Notes: a model not told the origin generated them from the sequence alone. Counted from the first letter of the stretch, positions 1 through 8,603 are shown. The stretch is DNA of 53,279 nt from Actinokineospora enzanensis DSM 44649 (GCF_000374445.1 NZ_KB894444.1:1-53279); one strand, 5' to 3'. Translations and numbers: made by a program.

Positions 1-84
1 TCACATGATCCCGCCTTGAATTGCCGGCAGACTATAGAGGCCGATCCAACTACGGCTGCATGCTTACATTTCGAGCGGTTCGCG

Positions 85-582
85 CTAGGGAAACGATAGG
101 AGTTGAGCCTGGTGAGGCTTCGAAATCGCTGATTCCTGAAATTCGATATCTCCGCGATCCTTGGCTGCTATCAACTCTGACCTGAGCGCCGCATAGTCGG
201 TATCAGGCTTGACATCGACCGCATAGTAGGTCGCGTCGCTCATCGTTTCCCAGGCCGCACCGAAGCTCAAAAGCATCTGGTCCAGGGCGCTCCGGGAACT
301 CGGGGACGTGACAAGGATCTGCACGGCAGAATGCCCCGATTCGGAGACGAACTTGTCGAAGACGACTTCCCGACGTTCATGGTCAAGACGCACAGCGATG
401 ATATCCCCGAACGCCACACCAATGCAATAGAATGGCGTATTTCGCAACGACAGATGTAGCTTGGTGTCAGTCTTTTCTGCCCAGAGACGCTCGTAGCGAA
501 CCGGAGGCCAGGTCGGACTTTCCTCTGGCAGGTCAAAGGTGACTCGGAATACTCGTCGATTCTCTTCAGGGTCAACACTCAT
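85..582 (-). CDS. DUF4265 domain-containing protein
   Basis: A 165-residue soluble protein with no signal peptide or membrane segment. The order of an early 'LWAEKTD' stretch, a central 'NTPFYCIGVAFGDIIAV' stretch and a 'FDKFVSESGHSAVQI' strand matches the DUF4265 family, which has no assigned biochemical role. It stands alone: the next gene on this strand begins beyond 1.2 kb, after a decayed stretch. Its GC content is visibly lower than that of the genes further right (many A/T third positions), which suggests recent acquisition. The family call is from pattern recognition; the function is unknown. Confidence 0.7.
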   Translation of the reverse strand: MSVDPEENRRVFRVTFDLPEESPTWPPVRYERLWAEKTDTKLHLSLRNTPFYCIGVAFGDIIAVRLDHERREVVFDKFVSESGHSAVQILVTSPSSRSALDQMLLSFGAAWETMSDATYYAVDVKPDTDYAALRSELIAAKDRGDIEFQESAISKPHQAQLLSFP

Positions 583-625
583 TCGTCATCCAAAATAGCT
601 CGAAGTTCCGAATCCCACACCGATA

Positions 626-949
626 GGGGCTGTCACCCTTGCTGTTCACTCCGCCCCGATCCGCGACGGGCTGCAGTCGTTGCAGAAGGCCTTCCGCGAG
701 GCCTCGGCCTACCCGGACTTGTGGCACCTCGCGCGGTTCGCCGAGGCGGCCTCTTACTGGTGGCGCGGCCCAGGCCATCTTTCTCGCGACCGGTGACCCG
801 CGCGGGGCGAACGAGGTCGGCGGCCTGTGGCGGCGCTGCCCCCCTCGGGCTAGTAGGCGCTCGGGTCGGGCGCGCGACCATGCTCCGCGACGCGACCGAC
901 GCCGAACTTGTCCACGTCGGCGGGCGCCTGGTCGCCGTGATCGCCTAGG
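626..949 (+). pseudogene. decayed gene remnants
   Basis: No intact gene lies between 583 and 1237. The plus strand holds protein-like scraps in different frames. One scrap near 645-780 reads 'IRDGLQSLQKAFREASAYP' and stops at a TGA. A second frame near 765-830 reads 'GGAAQAIFLATGDPRGANEV'. A third near 885-947 reads 'LRDATDAELVHVGGRLVAV' before a TAG. The frame changes and missing start argue for one or more old genes eroded by indels. I could not assign a family. From 950 to 1237 I see nothing firm. Confidence 0.35.
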
Positions 950-1237
950 CCGCCGACACTTTGCCTGCCTGGTACCGGTGCGCTCCGAGGATATACCTGC
1001 CCGGGGCGGGGTGCTGCGTCTACGCCACACCCCCCGAGCACGGGGCCACGCCTCCGCTCGTCGACAGGCATCCCGTGTGCCTGGCGGTCTGGGGCCACGG
1101 CGCGCGGTCCCGCGCTGAACCAGCCCTAGGTCAGAGTCATCGAGCCGGATTCTGGGCCCCGCACCGTCGCCCTCCGCCGTGGCTTGATCTGAGTCTGGTC
1201 CGTTCGCCGATTCCGCTGCGGGCACCTTTGCCCAGCG

Positions 1238-2116
1238 TCACATCAATTCCATCAACCGCCGGTAGTCCCCACCCACCGCGCCGACCGCGTGCACAACCGC
1301 TGCCGCGTTCTCCCCGCCCAGCCGCGCCGCCGCCGCCGCGACCGCACGCGCCATCCCCATCGCCTCGGCCTGCCCACTGGCCATCGTCGCGACCCGCGCC
1401 AACTCCCTCGCGTGCAACGACAACACATACCGGACCGCGTCATCCCGTTGCAGGGCAAGCGATCGCGCCACGAGCTCCTGCCGCAGCACCCCGGTGTCCG
1501 AGCACGCCGCCCGAACCGCGCGCCGGACGAACTCGGCGTCCGGCCGGACACCCGGGTACGCGGCCAACAACGAGTCCGGATCACCAAGCCGGAACAGCTC
1601 ATGCGACACCAGCAACGCCGCCTGCCGCCGCCGGTCCAACCATTCGGCCGTGACCTCGGCGCCGATGACTCTGCCGACCATCGTCAACGCGGACACCCGA
1701 CCGTCGTCCACGAAGTCCAGGCCCGCCCAGTACCGGTCCAAGCTGCCCAGGTCGGCTCCACGCGCGTCCGGGAACTCCCCGAACTCGAACGTCATCAGCT
1801 CAACCCCGTCGCGCCAGTGACTCACCCGACTCACCGCGTTCACATTCCAATACACGGTCAGCGCCTCACCACCACCGGACAACCGCCGCAACGTCTCAGG
1901 CCGCGCCCCCACAAACCCGTTGTTCTCCAACAACACCGACCAAGCCCCCACCTCGGCGAACAACACATAGCCGAGATCACGCGGATAGGCCGCCTCCTGC
2001 GCTGCCCCCGCCTCGTCAAACGACATCTCGACGCCGTCCAGCGGAAAACCACCGTACCGGTCCACCGCCACACCAGCCGGGACACCACTGACCACCGACA
2101 GGCACAAAGGAACCAT
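1238..2116 (-). CDS. DUF6461 family protein
   Basis: A 292-residue cytoplasmic protein. The N-terminus 'MVPLCLSVVSGVPAGVAVDR', then 'WSVLLENNGFVGARPETLRR' and 'YWNVNAVSRVSHWRDGVELM', follow the pattern of the actinobacterial DUF6461 family (function unknown). The C-terminal ~100 residues are alanine-rich helix. The ATG is preceded on the minus strand by AGGGTGAG, a fair ribosome binding site. It lies 55 bp downstream of a truncated NucA/NucB nuclease gene in the same direction, with a strong hairpin between them. A role as the immunity partner of that nuclease is my inference from position only. Typical members carry a few more N-terminal residues. Confidence 0.65.
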   Translation of the reverse strand: MVPLCLSVVSGVPAGVAVDRYGGFPLDGVEMSFDEAGAAQEAAYPRDLGYVLFAEVGAWSVLLENNGFVGARPETLRRLSGGGEALTVYWNVNAVSRVSHWRDGVELMTFEFGEFPDARGADLGSLDRYWAGLDFVDDGRVSALTMVGRVIGAEVTAEWLDRRRQAALLVSHELFRLGDPDSLLAAYPGVRPDAEFVRRAVRAACSDTGVLRQELVARSLALQRDDAVRYVLSLHARELARVATMASGQAEAMGMARAVAAAAARLGGENAAAVVHAVGAVGGDYRRLMELM

Positions 2117-2129
2117 GACTCACCCTAAC

Positions 2130-2164
2130 CCGCGTGGGGCTCGCACCACCCGAGCCCCACGCGG
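2130..2164 (-). terminator. 14-bp hairpin between nuclease remnant and DUF6461 gene
   Basis: Perfect inverted repeat CCGCGTGGGGCTCG / CGAGCCCCACGCGG with a 7-nt loop. It sits just after the nuclease stop codon and only 14 nt before the DUF6461 start. There is no T-tract, which is common for GC-rich actinobacterial terminators. It would end the nuclease transcript or attenuate the downstream gene. Confidence 0.65.
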
Positions 2165-2171
2165 TCCGAGA

Positions 2172-2653
2172 TCAGGGATACGTGAAACACCCGGTCTGCT
2201 TGTCCGGCGGCGGAGTCCCATCGATCCGGATGTAGAACGGGTCGAACGAGTCGAGAATCCGGTCGACCCCGTACCAGGTCTGCAACTCCCGCCCCGCGGC
2301 CCGGTTCTGCTCGGCGTCGATCGGGCAAGCCGAAATCCGCTTCCGGTCCGGGTCCGGCTGCACCGCGGCCCCCTGCCAGGTCGAGGCGAACGGGAACTCG
2401 TCGCAGTCCCGGCCCTTGATGGAGTAGATCGGGTCGATCTTGCGGCACTCGGCCTTGGCCCGCTCCCGGTTCCGCTCGTTCAGCCAGTCGAGCGTGGTCC
2501 GGTTCAACGCTTGCCGCTGCGGCGCGTCGAAGTTCCCGGGCACCGTCTTGCCGTCCCACCTCGGGTACGTCCTGCCTGGAACGTTGAACGCGTTCCAGAT
2601 GTGGTAGGTCGCCTCCAGGAAGCGGGGTTCCGTGACCTTGTAGGTGAGGAACG
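2172..2653 (-). pseudogene. NucA/NucB-type deoxyribonuclease, 5'-truncated
   Basis: The last ~160 codons of a secreted-type DNase domain. The segment 'CDEFPFASTWQGA' is the hallmark of the NucA/NucB family (Bacillus NucA/NucB and actinobacterial toxin C-termini), and 'EATYHIWNAF' upstream fits the start of that domain. Four cysteines could form disulfides. The reading frame continues to 2795, but beyond about 2653 it runs through IS3 sequence, so the true N-terminus (signal peptide or toxin-delivery region) is gone. The downstream DUF6461 gene is a candidate partner. The domain call is fairly secure; the delivery mode cannot be told. Confidence 0.7.
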
Positions 2654-2713
2654 GGGGAGGTCCTGCGCAAGGCCGCGGCCTATTTGGCGCAGGGCAACCT
2701 GCCGGGAAAATAG
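2654..2713 (+). pseudogene. IS3 OrfA, C-terminal remnant
   Basis: The frame ending at the TAG of 2711-2713 reads 'EVLRKAAAYLAQGNLPGK', the typical end of IS3 OrfA (leucine-zipper region). Only about 19 codons survive; the helix-turn-helix part has been deleted. The stop follows the heptamer GGGAAAA at 2704-2710, where ribosomes could slip by -1 into orfB. Confidence 0.7.
2704..2710 (+). promoter_or_regulatory. GGGAAAA -1 frameshift heptamer
   Basis: In the orfA frame it is read G|GGA|AAA and is followed at once by TAG. A -1 slip moves ribosomes into the orfB frame. This matches the canonical X XXY YYZ form used by IS3 elements to make the OrfAB fusion transposase. With orfA deleted it is now a relic. 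Confidence 0.7.
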
Positions 2714-3585
2714 CCTTCCCGCTCGTCCGTGAACTGGCCGCGGCCAGCGCCTCGATCATGGTGCCGGTCGCGGTGACGTGCAGGGTGCTGGGCATCTCCC
2801 GGCAGGCCTACTACCAATGGTGCGCAGCCCCGGTCTCGCAGCGTGACTTCGACGACGCCCATCTGATCAACGCGGCGCTGGAGATCCATGCCGACGACCC
2901 GGCCGACGGCTACCGGTTCATCGCCGACGAACTCGCCCACCAGGGCTTCAGCGCCTCGGAGAACCGCGTGTGGCGGATCTGCTCCATGCAACAGATCTTC
3001 TCGTCGCACGCCAGGAGGAAAGGCCGTTCCCGCAAGGCCGGACCGCCGGTGCACGACGACCTCGTGCGCCGGGATTTCACCGCCACCGCACCGAACACCA
3101 CGTGGCTGACCGATATCACCGAGCATCCCACCGGTGAGGGCAAGCTCTACCTGTGTGCGATCAAGGACTGCTACTCCAACAAGATCGTCGGCTACTCCAT
3201 CGCCTCGCACATGCGAGCCTCACTCGCTCTCAGCGCGCTGCGCAACGCCATCGCCCTGCGCGACCCGGCCGGCACCGTGGTCCACTCCGACCGCGGCGCC
3301 CAATTCCGGTCGACGGCCTACCAGCGCCTGCTACGCGGCCATGGGCTGACCGGGTCGATGGGACGAGTCGGCGCCTGTGGCGACAACGCCGCGATGGAAT
3401 CGTTCTTTTCATTGCTGCAAAAGAACGTTCTCGATACCCGGCGGTGGCGCACCCGGGAGGAGCTCCGGTTGGCGATCATGTCCTGGACCGAGACGAAGTA
3501 CCACCGCAAACGCCGCCAACGCGCCCTGGGCAAGCTCACCCCGGTCGAGTTTGAGACCATCTACACGGCCACATCAGCGGCCTGA
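2704..3585 (+). CDS. IS3 family transposase OrfB
   Basis: DDE-type integrase-core transposase of about 290 residues. After an N-terminal HTH_21-like stretch ('CRVLGISRQAYYQW') come the catalytic motifs: first Asp in 'TTWLTDITEHPTGEGKLYL', second Asp in 'VVHSDRGAQF', and the final Glu in 'GDNAAMESFFSLLQKN'. The C-terminus 'YHRKRRQRALGKLTPVEFE' is typical. It is normally made as OrfAB by -1 frameshift at 2704-2710; independent translation could begin at the in-frame ATG 2758. OrfB looks intact, but its OrfA partner is almost wholly deleted, so the element is probably non-autonomous. Confidence 0.85.
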   Translation, partial: GKIAFPLVRELAAASASIMVPVAVTCRVLGISRQAYYQWCAAPVSQRDFDDAHLINAALEIHADDPADGYRFIADELAHQGFSASENRVWRICSMQQIFSSHARRKGRSRKAGPPVHDDLVRRDFTATAPNTTWLTDITEHPTGEGKLYLCAIKDCYSNKIVGYSIASHMRASLALSALRNAIALRDPAGTVVHSDRGAQFRSTAYQRLLRGHGLTGSMGRVGACGDNAAMESFFSLLQKNVLDTRRWRTREELRLAIMSWTETKYHRKRRQRALGKLTPVEFETIYTATSAA

Positions 3586-3627
3586 AAGACAGTCAGCTCC
3601 GGTGTCAACCGAAGTCTGGGCAGCCCC

Positions 3628-3932
3628 TATGTTGACTTCGCAATCTCCATATTTCCAGACAGAAGGTCGTCCCGTTTCACCGGCTGGCACATCGACAGGC
3701 CATGGCCCGAGAGTCACCAACGATCACAATAAGTGATTGTGCCGTTGCCCTGGCGGTACAGGTGGCTCGGAGTTCGACGACGATTGCCATGGAAACCCGG
3801 TCGCATCGAATCCGGGTGCAACTGGCGCGGATACCTGGCGTGTTGGAGTCGGTCGGGGCCGATGACGAGGCTATGCAGGCGGCTCGACTGGTAAAATCGC
3901 TGGGTCTTGACCCCGGCGAACGAGGGTGCGCG
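3628..3932. other. gap between IS3 remnant and creatininase gene
   Basis: About 305 bp without a recognisable gene. The plus-strand frame of the downstream hydrolase stays open back to 3702 (for example 'IRVQLARIPGVLESVGADDE'), so an N-terminal extension or the tail of an IS-damaged gene is possible. Nothing in it resembles a known domain. Confidence 0.4.
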
Positions 3933-4634
3933 ATGATCACCGTGGCGACGTCCACCGACGAGGCGAAACGCGGTGCGCGGGTCGCCGTTCTCCCGGTGGG
4001 CAGTTTCGAACAACACGGTGACTATTTGCCACTCGCTACGGACACGATTGTCGCCCAGGTGATCGCGGAGAGAATCGCTCAGCGATACGACCTGTTTCTC
4101 TTGCCGCCAATCACTTTGTCATGCTCGCACGAGCACGAGGGGTTCGCCGGAACCGTGAGCATCAGCGCCCAGACGGTGATCGCGGTCGTGGCGGACGTGC
4201 GCGCGTCGCTGGTGCGGTCGGGTATCACGAAACTGGTGCTGATCAACGGGCACGGCGGCAACTATGTGTTGTCGAACATCGCCCAGGAAGCCAACGTCAC
4301 CGGCCCCGCGGTCGCCCTGTTTCCCGGGGCGCCGGACATCGCGGCGGCCCGTACCGCTGCGGGCATGATGAGCAACGCGCACGAGGACATGCACGCAGGC
4401 GAGTGGGAGACCTCGATCCTGCTGCACACCCACCCCAAACTTGTCCGCGACACCCACACAAGCGCCGACCATGACGCGTCCGACCGATCCCACCTGCACC
4501 TGCTGGGCATGGCCGGATACACCAAGACCGGCGTCATCGGCCAACCATCACAGGCGACAGCGGGCAAGGGTGAGCGCGCATTGGACTCGCTCACTTGGTC
4601 GTTCTCGGCCCTGCTTAACGCGCTTGTCGAGTAG
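3933..4634 (+). CDS. creatininase-family amidohydrolase
   Basis: A 233-residue metal-dependent hydrolase of the creatininase/FAPy deformylase/MftE fold. Metal-ligand motifs are visible: 'VGSFEQHGDYLPLATDT' (Glu, His, Asp), 'LINGHGGN' (His) and 'HAGEWETS' (Glu). The family cleaves cyclic or linear amide bonds, including creatinine and formamide lesions, and in MftE a peptide bond; the substrate cannot be read from this sequence. I chose ATG 3933 because the family begins about 15-20 residues before the 'PVGSFEQHG' motif; the frame is open further upstream. No mycofactocin or riboflavin-type gene lies next to it, so context does not help. Confidence 0.8.
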   Translation: MITVATSTDEAKRGARVAVLPVGSFEQHGDYLPLATDTIVAQVIAERIAQRYDLFLLPPITLSCSHEHEGFAGTVSISAQTVIAVVADVRASLVRSGITKLVLINGHGGNYVLSNIAQEANVTGPAVALFPGAPDIAAARTAAGMMSNAHEDMHAGEWETSILLHTHPKLVRDTHTSADHDASDRSHLHLLGMAGYTKTGVIGQPSQATAGKGERALDSLTWSFSALLNALVE

Positions 4635-4738
4635 CGTCACCCTTGCCCAATTCCATGGTTGGCCGCGCATGACATCGCCGACAACCATCCCCGCAACCCC
4701 GACTCGATCGCCTTGGCCGACTACGTTGGTGCGAAGGT

Positions 4739-5407
4739 TCAGTCCGCGGACCAGCGGTACCAGACCTCCGGTCGTCCCACTGCTCCATAGCGTGGATGGC
4801 GGGTTGCCTGGGTGTGGTCGGCCAGGTGTTCCAGGTATCGCCGCGCCGTCACGCGGGACGTGCCCACCGACTCGGCTGCAGCAGTCGCTGACAGGCCGTC
4901 CGGGGCGGTGCGTAAGGCGGACGCGATCAGGGCCAGTGTCTCCTGGCTCATTCCCTTGGGCAGCGCCTGCTCCCCCGGGCGCAACAACCCGAGGGCGGCG
5001 TCCACCGCCGCCTGGTCCAGTGCCTCTCCATCAGCCTGCTCCCGGAACCGCGCATACCCCACCAACCGGTCCCGCAGCGCCGCGAACGTGAACGGCTTCA
5101 ACAGGTACTGCACAACCCCCACCGACACTGCCGCCCGCACGACAGCCAGGTCCCGGGCCGACGTCACCGCGATCACGTCGGCCGTGTTCCCGGCCGCACG
5201 CATCGCGTTGACCACCGATAACCCGTGGCCGTCCGGCAGGACCAGGTCCAGCAGCACAAGGTCGATCGTGGACGAGCCCAGGAATCGCAACGCGTCCCGT
5301 CCCGTGTGTGCAACTCCCGCAACACGGAACCCGGCCACCCGTTCCACATGCAGCCGATGTGCGTCGGCCGCGACCGGGTTGTCCTCCACCACCAGTACCT
5401 CGATCAC
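4739..5407 (-). CDS. CitB/DcuR-type response regulator
   Basis: A 222-residue two-component regulator. The N-terminal receiver has the acidic pair 'VVEDN', the phosphoacceptor Asp in 'LVLLDLVLPDGHG' and the 'KPF' lysine. The C-terminal ~70 residues form a helix-turn-helix ('SATAAAESVGTSRVTARRYL') typical of the CitB/DctR/DcuR class. Its GTG start overlaps the upstream kinase stop by 4 nt, so the two are translationally coupled. The divergent DctA-type symporter gene is the obvious target: the pair probably senses C4-dicarboxylates or citrate and induces uptake. Confidence 0.9.
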   Translation of the reverse strand: MIEVLVVEDNPVAADAHRLHVERVAGFRVAGVAHTGRDALRFLGSSTIDLVLLDLVLPDGHGLSVVNAMRAAGNTADVIAVTSARDLAVVRAAVSVGVVQYLLKPFTFAALRDRLVGYARFREQADGEALDQAAVDAALGLLRPGEQALPKGMSQETLALIASALRTAPDGLSATAAAESVGTSRVTARRYLEHLADHTQATRHPRYGAVGRPEVWYRWSAD

Positions 5408-6954
5408 ACCGGTACCCGCACCGTGAACACCGCTCCCGGGCCCTGTCCCACTTCGATGACGCCCCCGGCCCGCCGTACCGCCTGTCCCACCAACGCCAGT
5501 CCCAATCCGCGACCGTCCTCCTTCGTCGACCAGCCCCGCGCGAATGCCGCCTGTCCCGCAACCAATCCCGGGCCGGTGTCCGAGATTCGCAACACGAGTT
5601 CGCGACCATCCACCCGCGCCGCCACCCGGACCTCCGGTCGGCGGCCGCCTTCGACCGCTGCGTCCACCGCGTTGTCGATCAGGTTGCCGAGGATGGTCAC
5701 GAGGTCACGGGCGCAGATCGGGAGTTCCGCCGGGACATCCGTGTCCGGTTCGACGATCAGCTCCACCCCGCGTTCGGCCGCGTCGGACGCCTTGCCCAGC
5801 AACAGGGCCGCCAGCACGGGCTCGGACACCGCCGCGACCACCTGGTCGGTCAGTCGTTGTGCCAGTTCCAGTTCCTCCGTTGCGAACTCGACCGCTTCCC
5901 GGTTCCGTCCCAGTTCCACCAGCGAGACCACGGTGTGCAGCCGGTTCGCCGCCTCGTGGGCCTGGGAGCGCAGCGATTCGGCGAAGCCGCGCATGGTGTC
6001 GAGTTCCCCGGTCAGTTCCTGGAGATCCGTCCTGTCCCGCAACGTGATCACCGTCCCGAGCACCCTTCCGTCGAACCGCACGGCCGAGGAGTTGACCACG
6101 AGTACGCGGGTCGCGGTGAGGTGCAGTTCGTCGCGCATGTCCTCGCCTGCCAGTACTCGTTCCACAAGTTCCGGCGGGAGTCCCACCTTGTCGATGCGGT
6201 GTCCCTCCGGGTCGGGAGGCAGGTCCAGCAACGAGCGCACGCCGTCGTTGCACAGCGTCACCCGGGAGTCCCGGTCCAGCAGGATCAACCCCTCGCGGAC
6301 CGCGTGCAGGATCGCCTCGTGATGTTCGATCACCCGGGTCAGCTGGTCCGGGGCCAGGCCGCCGGTTCGTCGGCGGAGCCTGCCCGCGATCAGGACCGAG
6401 CCGACCAGGCCGACGACGAGGGCGACCAGGGCGATGCCGAGCAGTGCCACCACCCGGGCACCCACCTCGGCACTGATCGCCGTCAGTCGGACACCGGCGC
6501 TGACCAGGGCGATCACTCGGTGGTCCTGGCCGAAGACCGGGACAACGGCGCGCACCGACGGCCCGAGGGTGCCGGTGTAGGTCTCGACGAGGGAACGGCC
6601 TGCCAGGGCGTCGGCGGTGTTTCCCAGGAACCGGCCGCCGATCATGGCCGGGTTCGGGTGTGTGTACCGGATCCCGGCCGTGGACATGATCGTCACGAAG
6701 TCGATGCCGGTGTCGGCGATCAAGAGGTTCGTGTAGGGCTGCAATGTCGCGGTCGGATCCGGCCCGGACACCGCCCCGACCACCGAGGGCGCGTCGGCCA
6801 CCGCCCGAGCCAATGTCGTCGCCTTGGCCGCGCCGGACTCGCGTGCCCGTTCGGCGACATCCGACCAGGCCAGCGCGGCGCCACCGACCACCAGCACGGT
6901 CACGATCAGCAGCTGCGGTACCAACAGCCGCCGCGCGAGGCTCCATCCGCGCAT
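5404..6954 (-). CDS. CitA/DcuS-type sensor histidine kinase
   Basis: A 516-residue membrane sensor. TM1 is near residues 10-32 ('LLVPQLLIVTVLVVGGAAL') and TM2 near 165-190. Between them lies an extracytoplasmic CitA-like PAS/sCache domain ('ALAGRSLVETYTGTLGPSVR'). A cytoplasmic PAS follows, then a SpoOB-type phosphoacceptor helix ('LRSQAHEAANRLHTVVSLVE', His) and the ATPase with N-box 'NLIDNAVDAA', G1 'DTGPGL' and G2 'GRGLGLALV'. Everything needed for activity is present. It phosphorylates the regulator encoded 4 nt overlapping downstream and faces the DctA-type symporter gene, so external dicarboxylates are the likely signal. Confidence 0.92.
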   Translation of the reverse strand: MRGWSLARRLLVPQLLIVTVLVVGGAALAWSDVAERARESGAAKATTLARAVADAPSVVGAVSGPDPTATLQPYTNLLIADTGIDFVTIMSTAGIRYTHPNPAMIGGRFLGNTADALAGRSLVETYTGTLGPSVRAVVPVFGQDHRVIALVSAGVRLTAISAEVGARVVALLGIALVALVVGLVGSVLIAGRLRRRTGGLAPDQLTRVIEHHEAILHAVREGLILLDRDSRVTLCNDGVRSLLDLPPDPEGHRIDKVGLPPELVERVLAGEDMRDELHLTATRVLVVNSSAVRFDGRVLGTVITLRDRTDLQELTGELDTMRGFAESLRSQAHEAANRLHTVVSLVELGRNREAVEFATEELELAQRLTDQVVAAVSEPVLAALLLGKASDAAERGVELIVEPDTDVPAELPICARDLVTILGNLIDNAVDAAVEGGRRPEVRVAARVDGRELVLRISDTGPGLVAGQAAFARGWSTKEDGRGLGLALVGQAVRRAGGVIEVGQGPGAVFTVRVPV

Positions 6955-7045
6955 CCGACACCCCCGAACTCAATGAACGCAATGGTGACCGGCGCCATAC
7001 CGCGGCCTGATCGTAGGGCGACCCACCGCCCCGAGGGAGGTCCCC

Positions 7046-8455
7046 GTGCGTCGAGATCGCACACATCTGCTGTACCTGGCCGTGCTCGGCGCCGTGCTGC
7101 TCGGCGTGCTCGTCGGCCTGCTGGCCCCGGCCACCGGCAAGGCGCTGGCGCCGCTTGGCACCGGTTTCGTGGCCCTGGTGAAGATGATGATCAGCCCGGT
7201 GATCTTCTGCACCATCGTGCTTGGCGTCGGCTCGGTGGCCCGCGCGGGCCGGATCGGCCGGGTGGGCGGGCTGGCGCTGGGCTACTTCCTGGTCATGTCC
7301 ACGGTCGCGCTGGCGATCGGCCTGGTGGTCGGCAACCTGCTGCACCCCGGCGACGGCCTGCACCTGACCGACGCGCTCCGGCACACCGGCGCGGCCCAGG
7401 TGAAGGGCGCCGACAACACCAACGACTTCCTGCTCGGGATCATCCCGACCAGCCTGTTCTCCGCGCTCACCTCCGGCCAGGTGTTGCAGACGCTGCTGGT
7501 CGCGTTGCTGGTCGGGTTCGCCGTGCGGCTGCTGGGCCCGGCGGGTGAACCGGTGCTGCGCGGTGTCGGTCACCTGCAGAAGCTGGTGTTCCGGATCCTG
7601 GCGATGATCATGTGGGTGGCCCCGGTCGGCGCGTTCGGCGCGATCGCGGCGGTGGTCGGCGCGACCGGGTTCGCCGCGCTGAAGAGCCTCGCGGTGATCA
7701 TGCTCGGGTTCTACGCGACCTGCGTGGTGTTCGTGGTCGCGGTGTTGGGGCCGTTGCTGTGGGCGGTCGCGCGGATCAACCTGTTCGCGTTGTTGCGCTA
7801 CCTGGGCCGGGAGTTCCTGTTGATCCTGTCCGCGTCGTCGTCGGAGGTGGCGCTGCCGCGACTGATCGCGAAGATGGAACACCTGGGCGTGAGCAGGCCG
7901 GTCGTCGGGATCATGGTGCCGACCGGGTACTCGTTCAACCTGGACGGGACCGCGATCTACCTGACCATGGCCACGCTGTTCGTGGCCAACGCGACCGGCG
8001 CGCCGCTGTCGGTGGGCGAGCAGGTGTCGCTGCTGCTGTTCATGGTGATCGCGTCCAAAGGCGCGGCGGGTGTCAGTGGCGCGGGATTGGCCACGCTCGC
8101 GGGCGGGTTGCAGGCGCACCGGCCGGGACTGGTGGACGGGGTCGGGCTGATCGTGGGCATCGACCGGTTTATGTCCGAGGCGCGCGCCCTGACCAACTTC
8201 GCGGGCAACGCGGTCGCCACCGTGCTTGTCGGCACCTGGACCCGCGAGATCGACCGTGACCGGGCGGACGCCGTCCTCGCCGGACGGCTCCCGTTCGACG
8301 AGTCGTCACTCACCGTCACCGATGACGGCCGGTCGGCGGCGCCAGACGTCGACCAGGGTGAACATCCGGCATCCGGACTACCGCGACCACGCGTGGAAGT
8401 GGAGTCCCGTTCGTCCGCACGGGCGAACGCACCGGAAGACGCACGGGAGTCGTAG
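7046..8455 (+). CDS. cation:dicarboxylate symporter (DctA/GltP family)
   Basis: A 469-residue integral membrane secondary transporter for C4-dicarboxylates (succinate, fumarate, malate), or less likely glutamate. Family signatures: the serine-rich hairpin 'ILSASSSEVALPRL', the 'GIMVPTGYSFNLDGTAIYLT' motif in TM7, and 'SKGAAGVSGAGLATLA' in the second hairpin. Eight helices plus two re-entrant loops are expected. The hydrophilic C-terminal ~50 residues are extra and variable. The GTG start has GGGAGG just upstream. It is divergent from the CitAB-type pair across a ~90-bp region that should hold the controlled promoter. Confidence 0.9.
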   Translation: MRRDRTHLLYLAVLGAVLLGVLVGLLAPATGKALAPLGTGFVALVKMMISPVIFCTIVLGVGSVARAGRIGRVGGLALGYFLVMSTVALAIGLVVGNLLHPGDGLHLTDALRHTGAAQVKGADNTNDFLLGIIPTSLFSALTSGQVLQTLLVALLVGFAVRLLGPAGEPVLRGVGHLQKLVFRILAMIMWVAPVGAFGAIAAVVGATGFAALKSLAVIMLGFYATCVVFVVAVLGPLLWAVARINLFALLRYLGREFLLILSASSSEVALPRLIAKMEHLGVSRPVVGIMVPTGYSFNLDGTAIYLTMATLFVANATGAPLSVGEQVSLLLFMVIASKGAAGVSGAGLATLAGGLQAHRPGLVDGVGLIVGIDRFMSEARALTNFAGNAVATVLVGTWTREIDRDRADAVLAGRLPFDESSLTVTDDGRSAAPDVDQGEHPASGLPRPRVEVESRSSARANAPEDARES

Positions 8456-8591
8456 CCTGGGCCCCGGTCCACTCGTTGAACCACGCGAGCCGCCCGTCAC
8501 CGATGCCCCCGGTACGGGCGGTTCGGCGCGTCCGGGACGAACACTTGATCACGAGTCGGCGACGCCCCCGTGCACCGTACGCCCGACCACG

Positions 8592-8603
8592 TACCGTGCC
8601 CCC
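8592..8603 (+). promoter_or_regulatory. leaderless -10 element TACCGT
   Basis: TACCGT at 8592-8597 is followed by six bases and then the ATG at 8604. TANNNT 6-7 nt before a start codon is the usual actinobacterial leaderless layout; no ribosome binding site precedes this ATG. Confidence 0.5.

Larger units (their letters stand above)
2654..3627 (+). mobile_element. IS3-family element, left end deleted
   Basis: The element retains the last codons of orfA, a -1 frameshift window, all of orfB and a right terminus. The right end is judged from the sequence TGTCAACCGAAGTCTGGGCA at 3603-3622 followed by GCCCC, a common right-end pattern of this family. No matching left inverted repeat exists, because the sequence turns directly from nuclease code into orfA near 2654. 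The element therefore lost its left half together with the nuclease 5' end, and cannot move by itself. Confidence 0.75.

Noticed and set aside
4640..4740. Plus-strand scrap reading 'AAHDIADNHPRNPDSIALAD' between the creatininase and regulator genes
   Set aside because: Possibly a gene remnant, but too short and without a start; not enough to call.
5308..7548. 746-residue plus-strand frame over the CitA-type kinase
   Set aside because: Antisense shadow; His/Arg/Gln-rich composition, while the kinase boxes are clear on the other strand.
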